Shown: one piece after another, positions 1 to 12,400 of the stretch
Layout of the letters: every line of letters starts with the position of its first letter
Numbering within the stretch: the stretch's first letter is position 1
Origin: Echinometra lucunter
Lineage: Eukaryota; Echinodermata; Echinoidea; Camarodonta; Echinometridae
Length of the DNA stretch: 64,000 nucleotides
Direction of reading: 5' to 3'
Assembly: GCA_029962745.1 (NCBI GenBank)
Contig: CM057162.1
Location: 22,618,291 to 22,682,290 of the forward strand
Position numbers and translations under genes: made by a program
The notes under the pieces: generated by a model
What the model was told of the DNA's origin: nothing
Database searches by the model: none
The model's input: only the letters and a program-made list of their open reading frames with translations

Positions 1-592
1 TTATTTGGATAGTATTGTATACCTGGGGTACGATAGGTATAAAATTATTTTGTGCATATTCTTTAATGCACCTTCATGATAATCATTACAATCAAACTGC
101 ATGAGTTATTTTGAATAAACCTTTTCAACATTTCCAAGTTTGAAATGTCTGAAATACACCAGTTTAGCCCTTTACTGTTTGGCCCCGGAGCCCCCTTCGG
201 CCCTCAACTTCATTAAAAATTTCAGCGTGATTGCGAGCATGTTTCCACGCCAAGCCATTTTCTTTCCTTTTTTTCTTTCAAGTCTATTGTTCCGGAGGAT
301 CTTATGAATCAGATATCCCCGTTGCAAAAAAAAACTTGCCATTGATCATGTTGATAGTAATTTCCCCCCCGGGGGGGGGGGGGGGGGTCACTTCCATTGA
401 AGAGTGGACAGCATCCGCGAGAAAAAAAACAAACAAACAAACGCGGAAAAGGGGTATTTTTTCAGGGGTAGGCGCGGAACGCGAATAGAGTGTCAAAAAC
501 GCCCCAAAATGAAAAAAAAAAACAACAACAAAAAACAAAAACAAAAACCAAAGCCCTAAATCACGATAATATAATCTAAAACGCGAAAAGGG
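1..592. other. 5' flank with no recognised gene
   Basis: AT-rich sequence with a C/G homopolymer block near 365-388 and A-rich simple sequence near 420-545. No convincing exon or repeat boundary was seen. Homology to the second copy of the locus begins at about 593, so this piece is unique within the window. Confidence 0.5.
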
Positions 593-726
593 CATTCCAC
601 AGCCACGCCCCTCAGGAATGTGCACTATGGGACGTTTCCAAGAAATACGTGCGGATTGAAGATGCCCTCTCAGACACGAGGAGCCGAAGCGATTAATTCA
701 ACATCGGTTCGCGCAATGATCAATGC

Positions 727-2752
727 AGGGGCGGATCCAGCATTCTCCAATAGGGGGGGGGGGCGAAATTTCTAAAAACCGCTTGAACCGATTAGAAATG
801 TATGGTTAAGGCTGCACTCAGTGGCGTAAAAAATGAAAATATGTTGTGGGTCCCCCCCCCCCCAACAAGAGGTAGATGCGCCTATTATTATCTTGAAATG
901 GTTATCTTTAATTCATAATTCCTCAATTAAATCATTTCCTTTTTCTGAGTAAAAAGGAAATGATGGATAATGCGAGCGCGAAGCGCGAGCTGAACCCTTT
1001 TTGAGATTCCAAATGAAGAAAAATCGTCAGGGGCGTCGCTAGACTTTTTTCAATGGGGGGGGGGGGGGGGGGGGCGGGGAGGGGTGTAGAGGCCAGATTG
1101 CCAACAAACAATGCCAGTGATCACCACAACTAATGCCGACAAATTATTCAACCGTATAAAGCCCACGAGGCACTGTGTGCCTCTATCACATTTTTCTTCT
1201 AACTGTTCACCTCACTTGCCGAATGACTGTGTTTGCTTTCCGGAAACACCTTGTGTCTAAAATTTATGATACGAGCGAGCGTAGTGAGCGAGGAAAAACA
1301 TACACTCTCTTTTGTAGAAGTGAAAGTTCTTCATCGAACTGATGGGTTTAAAGATAACATAGGCCTATTTGGTCACCTCTTTCGCCTGATACACTTTCAA
1401 AGGCCATCCTAAATCTGGATATTATACGAGCGAGCGCAGCGAGCGAGGAAAAAATATACCTTTCCCATAGTAGAAGTAATAATTCCTCATCCAAATACAC
1501 TGAAGATTTAACTATGAGATATCTTACTTATACAGTCATATACATATTTTGGTCACGTCGCTTGCTGAGTTCGTTTACTTTCCAAACCATCTTGTATGAG
1601 AATTTAATTCGAGCGAGCGCAGCGAGCGAGGAAAAACCTATATACTATTTTTTTTTTTATTATTGTAGCAGTGATATTATTCTTTATCCCAATGCACAGG
1701 TATATTTGGCCATCTACTTTGCCGCATTCGTTAGCTTTTCCATGCCATCAAAAAATCTGTTTACTATTTTTCATGGTAATTATGCATCCCAATACACGAT
1801 TGTATTAATCAATGAGATGTGACTTTTATGTATACTGGTACAGTCATCTCTCTTGCCCAATTCGTTTGCTTTTCCATACCATCTTGTATTTAAATTTAAT
1901 CCGAGCGAGCGCAGCAAGCGAGGAAAAAAAATCTATATACTATTTTTTAATGGTAGAAGTGATCTTCATCCAAATACACGATGGTATTAATCATGACTTA
2001 AATTAATCCGAGCGAGCGCAGCGAGCGAGGAAAAAATCTATATACTATTTTTCATGGTAGAAGTGTTCATTTTTCATCCAAATACACAATGGTATTAATT
2101 ATGAGATAACTAACCTTTTTTTTATGTGTGCAGGTACATTATTTAAATTTGGTCACCCAAATCCATCTTGTATCTGAGTATTGTACGAACGAGCATATAG
2201 CGAGCGATGAAAATACATAAAAATGTACACTCTTAACAGTCTCCCTTTCATAGTAGAAGTGAAAGTTCTTCATCAAAATACACGGTGTCCCTTTGAGATA
2301 TCTATTTTTAAATAAGTGGTCGCCTCTCCTACCTAATTTATTTGCTTTCAAAGACCATCTTGTATCATACAAGCGAGCGGGGAAAAATTGTTTATACCTT
2401 TTTGTGGTAGAAGTGATAATTCTTCATCCAAATACATGATTTGCCTAAAAGTATCTAGATTATAATTCATCTCACCTGCCGAATGTGTTTGCTTTCCGAA
2501 CTTACGAGTTAGCGAGGAAAAAGATCTTTCGTGGTACCAGAGTTATTTCGTCGTCAAAATGAATACGCAAAAATAAGCCGAATATGGGCACCTTACTCCT
2601 CTTTTTCTTTCTTCTTCCCTTCAACCGGCCTCTCCTTTCTTTCTCTCTCCCTCTCTCTTTTGCCGACAGCAATCGCGAATTTGTCGATTGGGAATGGTAC
2701 CTCTATACCAGTTTTACATTATAGGTGTAAGTCTCTGTCAGTCCTGTACCTA

Positions 2753-2787
<35 letters not shown>

Positions 2788-3277
2788 GTGGTTCAACTTT
2801 GGAAATAGTAGACCTTTTTGAGGAAGTGATTTTGCAAGCACGTAGCGCGAGCCGAAATTTTGGTTTTACAATAACCTGAAGGCAGAGCAATTTTGCCTCT
2901 CATTTATTTTGAACTCATTCTAAAACTGATGATAACCTAATCAACTTCCCCCTATATGCGAGCCCAGAAGCGTGAGCGGAAAAATCCCCATAAAATAAAT
3001 CATACTTCTTTGTAATTCTTTCTAGTCTTTCTTATAACTCTCAAGATGAAAGCATGCGAACGTGGAGCGCAAGCGGAAATTTTGCCATATCCCTTTCATT
3101 TTCTTTCTTTCTTTCTTCTTCTTCTTCTTCTTCTTCTTCTTCTTTAACTTTTTTCTTCTTCTTTTTTTTTCTTTCTTTCTATTCTTTTTTTTTCTCTCTC
3201 TCTCTTTTTTTTTTCTCTGCCAATGGGGGGGGGGGGGGGGGGCGCGCGGCCGCTTCGCCCCCCTGGATCCGCCTATG
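727..3277. mobile_element. Candidate composite hAT-like non-autonomous element, copy A
   Basis: The left edge reads CAGGGGCGGATCCAG and the right edge ends CTGGATCCGCCTATG, which is 13 of 15 as an inverted repeat. CAG-GGCG ends are typical of hAT elements. Inside are poly-G runs, a minisatellite built on GAGCGCAGCGAGC, and further nested CAG(T/G)GGCG words near 817 and 1028. I could not find a matching 8-bp duplication at the two edges, so the edges may belong to different insertions. Copy B counterpart is about 21767-23952. Confidence 0.35.
1260..2530 (+). repeat. GAGCGCAGCGAGC minisatellite, copy A
   Basis: About eight degenerate units begin with CGAGCGAGCGCAGCGAGCGAGG or a decayed form, at about 1272, 1427, 1610, 1902, 2009, 2186, 2371 and 2506. 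Spacing is 107-292 bp. Each word is followed by GAAAAA, a TATATACT-like stretch, GGTAGAAGTGA and a CATCCAAATACA segment. No coding function is apparent; short ORFs here are by-products. Confidence 0.75.
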
Positions 3278-4439
3278 CAATGCATTATGCATTGCGTGTG
3301 AACGTGCCTGTTGACGATTGATCCACGGTTAGTTTATACCCAGTATTTTCCGGGTTATTCATTTTTTTTTGGGGGGGGGGGCGAAGGGGTAGGGTAAAAT
3401 TTGGCTGCCCCCTCCCCGTACCCTGGCTATACCCACGCAGTTGAAGTCTTTTCTACAGTATTGATATGTTCTCACAGCAAACGCCATTTAGAAACAACAA
3501 ATATCTTTTTCGGTCTGCCAGTCAGTATTTTCCTTTCATGTTTAAACTACACAAAAAAGTTAAGCTTCACTGAATCATAACTTCATTATTTTTTCATTCC
3601 GATTTTCATAAAACATTTACTATTTTGTTTGGAAATTTTTACTCCTGTTACTGAAATGAACTTTCTCTTGCCCTTTCATTGTTATGACAACAAAAACAAT
3701 GTTTAGTAACAAAAATAAGCCTAATTAAATGATTTATAAACTCTTGTCATGCACCATTCAACAGCCCTATGACTTCGTTATTTAATTGCCTTCTATGAAT
3801 GGTTCATTTATAATGACACATCAAATCATGATAGGCCTATTGGCCTGGGGGAAACATGGACCCACTATAGTGCCAGGTCCTATTACACAAGTGTTAGGTC
3901 CATGTTTAATTTGAACAGCTTAGAATGCTGATTTCAGTTCTTATTAATTCTTATTTTTTGCATCATACATATATCTTTGCTGTATGCCAATATTTTGATG
4001 ATATAAGCAGAAATTCCCACATAACGAAACCGCCCCGCCCCCTCCCTCTTTACCCGATCTCCCACAGCTACTAATTATTAAGGATTATATAAATTTATAG
4101 TCGTGTCTAGTCTCTGCCGACTCAGCGCTTAGTGCGAAATTATGCGGTATGTCATTACAAGACTACGAGCACGTCACCCACTGTCGATTTTCGCATTCTT
4201 TGTTTTGACTCCGCCGATCACATGTACATCACATGGAGTTAGGATGCAGCATGAATGAATGAAAGACTGGTGATTAACCTCACTTGAGTCGCAGATTGCA
4301 CGTTTTGCCGTACGTGAGTGCTCACGCATCAGCATAACTTTGGCCGGTACCAGTCTGGTTTACTCCACATGCACCGAGGGTAACTTTATCGGCCAATCAT
4401 CCAGAGCCGCGCGCCTTCCCCTCAACTTCTCCCGCGTTA
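3278..4439. other. Non-coding upstream sequence and possible promoter region, copy A
   Basis: No ORF or exon is recognised. From about 4020 to 4440 the sequence becomes locally GC-rich and is well conserved with copy B at 24720-25140. It contains CACGTCACCC near 4153 and the GC-rich phrase GAGCCGCGCGCC near 4405. Its place just upstream of a candidate non-coding first exon suggests a promoter, but no start site can be assigned from sequence alone. Confidence 0.3.
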
Positions 4440-4556
4440 TCGTTTCAGCTATGGTGTATGAACTACTAGTAATATAGCATTTAGGATAAACAAATCTGGT
4501 GCCTGGAAAACACTTGTATAAGAACAACAGATACCTAAAGCCTACATTGGTAAAAG
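4440..4556 (+). other. Candidate non-coding first exon of SLC20, copy A
   Basis: A strong donor, AAAAG|GTGAGTG, lies at 4556/4557. The first coding exon starts at an acceptor (6453) with only 11 nt of 5' UTR before its ATG, so at least one upstream non-coding exon is required. This conserved donor is the best candidate seen upstream. The exon's start is arbitrary. Copy B equivalent ends at 25261. Confidence 0.35.
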
Positions 4557-5761
4557 GTGAGTGAAGAATGGACTATATTGCATGACTTTTAAAAGATTGT
4601 TGGTGTGAGAATCAGCTTTATTATTATACAAAACATGATTGTATGTAGCCTAATTGATGTGGGCATGCACATGATTGTCGCCAGCTGATGAGCATCTAGG
4701 ACGTGGTGTGTACGTGACGTGGGAGTAGACCCCTAACTTGGTTACGCTCCAATGCCTAATTACGGGCCATTAATTAATCACAAATCATTTGACCGTTTGT
4801 GAGATAATGCCAAGTTACTCATTTTAATGGCATGTTTGTAATTGATGAACATGGTGAAAGTTGCGAATACTCGAGGCATGCGATTTCAATTTTCATTCAT
4901 GCTTGGGCGAACTCTTCACTGAAAAACTGGTGTGGATTTGATGTGTCTGTGAATTGTGAATACTGTGCTTTAATCTTTAATTTAAAGATCTTGATGAGGA
5001 GAAACTCAGTTGCTGGAAAATGTTTGGAACATGTAGAAAACTAGTACCATGCTCACTTTGTATCAAGCTGCTTTCTCTGGTGTTTGATAAATCACTTGCT
5101 AAAACCTCCCTTTCTGCCCTGGGAAATATCTCGGAAAACAATACAATGGAAAACAACAACCAACACCCCCCCCCCCCCTCCCCCAACCAACAAATACCAA
5201 ACCTACAAAGTACAAATTAAGGAAACCACAAATGAAGAAGAAAGCAAACAAAATCTCTGAATGAAGTGAAGTTTAATAAAATATTAAAAACCAACATGCA
5301 GATGGAGCTGTCCATCACTTGTCTTATGTGGGAAACATTAACAGATGCAGTTTTCAATTTTCATATCACAAGGGCAAAATCATGGGGCAAAAAGTATTTT
5401 CCAGAGGATGTAAAATCTGGAGGCCTTATTAAAAAGTGAAATAGACCCTCTATCTGTGAAGCCATTCAATGTGCTACATGCTTAACCCGTTGCACAGTGA
5501 AGCCCAATACAACTTGGCCAATGGGCTAGGGGCTCTGCGTGGTTATACTGAAATAAAATTGCCGTCAGCACCATGCTTTAAAACTTAAGAATTTTGCCAC
5601 AATCCTTATTTAAAACAAAAAAAAAATCTTGAGGGATATTAACTGCAAAGAAGTGCTTATCACCTGGATTTTAGGTTGGCAACTTTTAGCTCGATTAATT
5701 GAGGGGCCTTTGTGACCTCATATAAGGGTCCCGGTATGGTATCATGTGTTCTCTTGTTCCT

Positions 5762-5797
<36 letters not shown>

Positions 5798-6453
5798 TTT
5801 TATTGCTGGAAAGTATAAGAGTGCTGTGAGCAAGGAGGTTTGTGATTGGTTGAATAAATGTCATGTGATGTGTCTTCCTGTGTAGTCGATTGCATGATAT
5901 CACTCTAGTTCTGGGTGACTCTGTACCTCCAGGTTCATACAAAGATCATTCGTGTCAATCTACTTGGGAGAGACAGTTGGTTGATCAAGGTTGGCTCCAT
6001 CTCTTAATTTGTGAGTTTAGACTCTTACTGTAGCTGTTTGAGAGTGCTACGTTTAAAGACACCCTTCCATGAAGGAGTTCTTTCTGGATTTACTGAACAA
6101 ATTCAAAAATGTTTTGTGCCATTTGTGATTTACATTTTACTTTCAAATACTCTTTTTCATTTTTTTTGTATCTAATTTTAATAGAATTTTTAAATTTTTA
6201 AAGAGTCTTTCATCAAAGATATATCTGTACAGTTGATGAAATTTATCTTCCACACTCCGGGGCCTTTTTATAGTACATTGAATTGACTGTGAGCAACTTT
6301 GTCTATTGATTTTTGGCACTTTCTATAAAAACAGGCTACATTTAGTTCTGAATCCTGTATTGAAACAAAGAGTTTGTCACCTTACCGATGACATGTGATC
6401 AATTATTAATGATTGCTGAGTCATAAGTAGCTTTTTTTCCCTCTTTCTCGCAG

Positions 6454-9400
6454 ATCCAACCAAAATGGAGACAAGTACAAGTTTCTTTGCAACGGACATG
6501 ACGACCGGTGTGCCCTCGTTGGTGACTGGAGATGTCCTCTGGATGTTGGTCAGTGGTTTTATCATGTCCTTCATGTTAGCCTGCGGTCTTGGAGCAAATG
6601 ATGTCGCCAACTCCTTCGCCACGTCTGTAGGTGCCAAAGTACTGACCCTGCCTTGGGCGTGCGTACTGGCGTCTATCTTTGAGACAGCTGGAGCTGTGTT
6701 GCTTGGTGCAAAAGTCTCAGATACTATCAGAAAGGGTATCTTTGATGTCGGTCTTTATGAGGGACAAGAAGAAGTCTTGATGCTTGGACAAGTCTGTGCT
6801 TTAGGAGGTAAGTAAAGTTGCTCATATGATTTATGAAAACAATTGTATCCTTCATCAGAAAGAGAAAAATTATGAAATGTAAGTTTGAATTTGTCAGTCA
6901 GTCCATTGATATATGGCAAGAAATATTTCCTGCAAAGTTTCAAAAGAAAAGATAATTCATTGTGTTAAGTAAAAACAAAATTGTTCACTATCTGAATTTT
7001 TTTGAATGTTTGCATAGTGATCTAAGGAGAAAGAAAAATATGGCAGATTGCCATGCTTCTGTGCCAATTTGATCTTTCCCGTAGTGTTTACCTTCTGTTT
7101 TATCTCACTACCCATATTTGAGTGATCTCATAACAGACAGACTTCAAAGTCATTTTCAGGATACTTCATTCAGTTCAATTTCATGTGTCTGAGGGTTAAC
7201 AAACAGAGGACACTCTGAAAATGGCAAAAAGCAAACAAAAACAAATGGACACTTCAGGCAGGAACAAGAATAAGCAAAAAATTAAACCAACAAAAAAAGA
7301 AGATACATTTACACACATAGATATAAATGGGAGGAATATAATGACCTGGTTTGGTAAAATAAAACAGACTTTATTTGGAAAGAAAATTTTAAAAAATGAT
7401 AAGTGAAGAAAAATAATGAAAAATAATGTAAAGCAAAATTCATACTTGTAATTCATCATATAAAGAAGATCTCCTTTTTACAAAACTAAAAGCTTTAAAA
7501 GAAGTTTTTAAAGACAAAGTAGTAAGTATGGATTAAAGGCAAACCTCATTATAACGAATTTCTCCAGACCGAGGAAATTACCTCTTTACATGGAAACCTT
7601 GTTATATCAGGGCTAAAAAGCGGAAAGATACAAAGAAGTGGGACCAGCAAAATTGCGTAGTTTAATACAACGTTGTTATAACAAGAGTGTGTCATAACAG
7701 TGTTCTTTTCACTGTATTACACTGTTACAGGTGCATGTATTTGGTTGCTGCTTGCTACCTGGTTGAAGATGCCTGTATCTGGTACACACAGCATTGTAGG
7801 AGCTATGCTAGGATTCCATCTAGTTGTCTTCCAGTTTGAGGGCATCGCGTGGAAACAGTTTGGATTTATTGGTATGTAACATTACCTATGATGCTATAGC
7901 TACCTTTGACGTCATATCAAAACTTCGTGAGAGAGAGAGAGAGAGAGTAAGAGATAGAAAGAGAAAGGTAGAGAGAGAGAGAGAGAAAGAGAGTAGAGAG
8001 AGTGTGGGAGAGAGGGGAGGAAGAGAACAAGAGAGAGGGAGAAGAAAAAGGGAGAGAGAAGAAAGAGAGAGGGGGGGGGGATAGATAAGAAAGGGGGTGA
8101 GAGATACATTGGTGTACATAAGAGGGTGGGAGGGGAATAGGATAGATTTGTAGATCTTATAAAATGTGACAAGGGAATTGGGAGATCAAGATAGTTTGAG
8201 AAAGAGAGAAAGGGAGAGAGATAGAGTTTCATGAAGATAATGCATGGAGCATCAAGAATTCAATAAATGCTAGTAAAAAAAAAAAAAAAAATGAGAGGAA
8301 GATAGATGGAGGGTGACTGAGATGGAGAGATAGACAGAAGAACCAATGTGAGATTTCAAGAAAAAGGAAAAAAGATAGTTACAAACACAAACAGAAAACT
8401 GTAATGTAAGGTGAAGAGGTAGAAAATGTAAGGAATTTAGATCATGGAAAAAAAATGGAATATGAGACAAAGATACGTGTTTATTATTATTTGAGTGGAT
8501 ACCCGAGTGAAACGATTGAAAGAAAATTTGTTACAAATGCACACGTTGGGATCAATAGACACTGAAATTTATTTTTTCTAATACTCATATGTTTTATGTA
8601 CATAGGTATCCGATCAATTATTAATATTATATTTGATCCATGGCCATGGGTGTGGCATCACCCCAGTGTTGTTGAGTTGATTGATTTTAGCAGTAAGCAC
8701 AATTTATTTGCAAAGTGTGATTTTACACTTACTATAAAAGTGATTATTTTTTTGTACAATTTAAAAACTGTTTGGGACTGCATGTACATGTAGGATAGAG
8801 CTCAAAGTAATGAGCCTTCTTGTAAAGATTTTTTTTTCAAAGTTTTTTGTTTTTTCTAAAGTAAATATGAGACCTTTTTAAAAAACAACTTTCTATGGAA
8901 GTTAATCATTGGGGTGCTTGTGGAATGTAAATGAACATGTATTTAACAAGTGAAGTCAGAAAATGCAGCATATTTGAGCAACATGTTATAGAAATGGGGG
9001 AAAAAATGCTAGAGCAGTTAGCAATTAACAGCAGCTCTTGGAAGCTTTGAATGAGTTCTGGTTTGAAGATTTAATTAAATAAAAAATCTCTTGTTTGCTT
9101 TGAGAAATCCTATATTAAATGCCAAGACCAAAACGCGTACATATACTGCTTTCAGTTTCATGCGTGAAAATTGTATTTCATGTACACATATGTCTAATGT
9201 TTCTATTATTTAGTTGGTTCTTGGTTCCTATCACCGGTCATGTCTGGCTTGGTGTCGAGTGTCGTCTTTGTCATCTATAGAAAAATTGTTCTCAATAAGG
9301 TGAGTAGAGCATTCCACAAAACTTATCAGGCATTACTGTCATCAGTCATGATACTACATGTACATGTACATGAATGAGATTTGTTTAGATCAGCAAAATG

Positions 9401-12400
9401 ACACAGAATTACTGGACCATACTACAAACCCTAGGCACACAATGGTAAAGAATGAAAAGAATGATACTGATAAAATGTAAAAAGGACACATTGAAAGAAG
9501 GAAATAAAAGGATGGAGAGAGAGATAGAGACAGAGAGAGGGGGGGGGGGGGGGGGACTGGATGCCAATTATTATTGACACCAAATTTGTATTGATTCATG
9601 GGGGGGGGGGGGGGAGTGGATGCATTCACCTTGGAGGTTACATGTAATGTAGATCTATATTAAAAGTAATGCAGCCTGTCAATTTGTAAGCTTCTGCCCA
9701 CCAAAGCTAATGACGGTCTGCTAGATGCATTTTGTTTTGGGGTTGTCCGTCTGTCCATCTGCCTTTATGTGTTTCTGTCTGTTTGTCCTGCTCATGAACC
9801 GTTGAGGTATGAACAACAAACATTTTCCCAGTATGTGTCACCCTGGGAAGGTGACATAATTAGATTTTGGGGTATGTAGGTCAAAGGTCACAGGTAAATT
9901 TCAAAATTTCAGGTTTTCGCCCAGTTAAAGAAGTTCCAAGTAAGGAACTATTATTACGGTGGATTTATTTTGTCAGCTATAAAATGGTTTAGAATGGTCT
10001 GAACTTTAGTACAGTTTGAGTTAAATCTACAGTAGTTTGAAACTGATGTGAATTTTATCAGAATAAGGAAGTGATTGGAAGAGAAGTATGACGGGTACTG
10101 ATGTGAGCAGGTACTTTATATCACCACATGCTTGTCACATGCAGGAACAATACTAAGTTTGACACGGTCAAAAAAGTACAATAGATCGGTGAGCTGTCTG
10201 TGAAACTCGTAGAACTCCGGAAAACTCTTTAAGGAACTTTGAAAAAAACCCAAACATGAGTTTAATTGTGGTACCGAGTTCTCACTTTTACTTTTCAACC
10301 TGAGTTTCCATTAACAAACATTTTTTTGTTTTTGTATGTGAATAATGCAACTGACAACTTTCATTCTGTGTAACCTCCAACACGCAACATGGTGAAACAT
10401 GAAATTACAGGTGCATTGACATTAGTGGGCTTAAAGTTCTCACTTGGCAATGAAAATTGTTATCTAATTAATTCCATTTACAAACATTAGAATGATTGTT
10501 CCGAAAAAAAGGAAATGTTTTGTTTCGTTTGGAGATGAAAAGGAAATTTTTTGTTTGGAAATTAATCCAAAATGCTTGAATCAAGGTCGAACTTGTATTT
10601 TGTAACATACATGTACATTGTTCTCAGAACATTGTTATCCCTTTCGTGACAGAGGTCCACATTTTGTGGTTTTACCTAATAACTTTTGATGCGGAGCCCT
10701 AAAAATTATACCAAATACATGAGCAGAAAGAGCAAAAAAAATCTATACAAACTGTGCCCATTTTGGTTGCGTCAATATTCGTTGTTTCATGCTGAAAATT
10801 TCTTAAAGGAAAATAAGCATTAAAATCCTTAAATTGGCAATGTAATAGAAAGTTGAAAATCGCCGTTTTCCCCTGCAAATTGGTAACTTTTTGACCTCTC
10901 ATCGTAATTTCTGTCAATTTATATTCATTTCAGATACATGACGTTTATAAGAAAAATGTAGCAATAAAATAAAAATGTTGGTGTTGCCAATTTGAAGAAT
11001 AAAAGCTGATCAAATTAGGCTTTAAATAATTCCTGTCACGAATGGGTTAAGGAACATTCTTTAGGCCTAATTGTAGGGAAGGAAAAAAAAAGAAGAAAAA
11101 AAAAGAAGTAGAATTAGTCACTTTGCAAAATTTCTGGAATTGAATTAATTTTGATAGAAAAATAGCAATAATGCATTGCATATTAAGGTCAGATGTAATG
11201 ATATTTTTATGCTAAATGATGATGTTGGACATCAAATGAGTAACTTTTTACAAAGTGATTAAGAACAGTTTAGAGTAATTGCTCTGATGGACCTGGTATC
11301 AATGTACATTGGAATGTGATGACCTTTTATACATGATACATGTATGTTTACCATTGGAAAGGTCAGTTCAGGTTTAGTACTCTTAACTCTGTTCAGTTAA
11401 AGATGCAGTTTAGCTTCTGTAAATTCATGTTGAAATTTCAGTTCAGAAGTTCCTGTAGCTTACTTGTGAATTTTGAAACCAAAGAAAAAAATCAGATGTC
11501 CTTGAAAAACAAGCTTTAAAAAAATACTTTTTAAAGCCTTGAAAAAAATGGAATCCCTTCAAAATTTCTCATCTGGTTGTAGTGACAGCTTTGATTTTTA
11601 GGGATATTGATATCATAGTACTATAAGAAATCTTGTTATTGATAAAGAATTTTTTTCAATCTTTCCCTTGTTAAATGATAACCACTTTGCTTGAAGAAAA
11701 TATAAGAAACAATATTTTCCCACACTCTTGAGACAAACTGACAAGCAATTAACATGGGTTTCGATTACCTTTCGATACTGGTAGTACTTAAGAAAGCCAA
11801 GATTATGACACCTTGATTCTATACCATGCTTTTGAAGCATGTTGGCTCAGTTGATAGAGCATCCGCCTCATGAACGGGAGGTCGTGGGTTCGATCCCTGG
11901 CCGAGTCATACCAAAGACTTACAAAAATGGGACCTTCTGCCCTCTAGCCAGGCGCTGGGCATTTAAGAATGGAGAAGGGTAATAATAACATATTATGTTA
12001 TGCAGGGCCCGCTGGAAGATCAGCTGATAAAGCTGAAGTGGCTACCCTGGATAAATAAAGGTTATTATAATTATTATTATTAAGCAGATTGCAATTGGAA
12101 ACAGAAGCCATGGGAATAAAGACATGATGAAATGTTTGAATAATCGTTGACAACTTCCTCAATTAGAAGCAGAGAATGAAGTTCTCCCCCTCCCACACCT
12201 TTGGTAACTTCCATGTAAAATCATCATATACCTGAACTTGTTTTCTTAACCTATTCTTGATAGGGAGTCCACATTTTGGGGTTTAGCCCATTAATTTTTT
12301 ATGCAGAGCCCTCAAATATATACCAAATACATGAGCAGAAAGAGCAAAGATTCTACATACTGTGCCCATTTTGGAAAATAAGCACTGAAATTCTTAAATT

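Noticed and set aside
3022..3314. Lys-rich or Phe-rich proteins near the poly-T/poly-G tract
   Set aside because: Low-complexity artefacts of TTC/TTT runs inside repeats.
7824..8232. Arg/Glu-rich or Ser/Leu-rich proteins in the GA microsatellite
   Set aside because: Translation of simple sequence in an intron; length differs between the copies.
11841..11910. tRNA gene
   Set aside because: A and B boxes are present but the acceptor halves do not pair and the T stem is poor; a body and TTA tail follow, so it is a SINE head.
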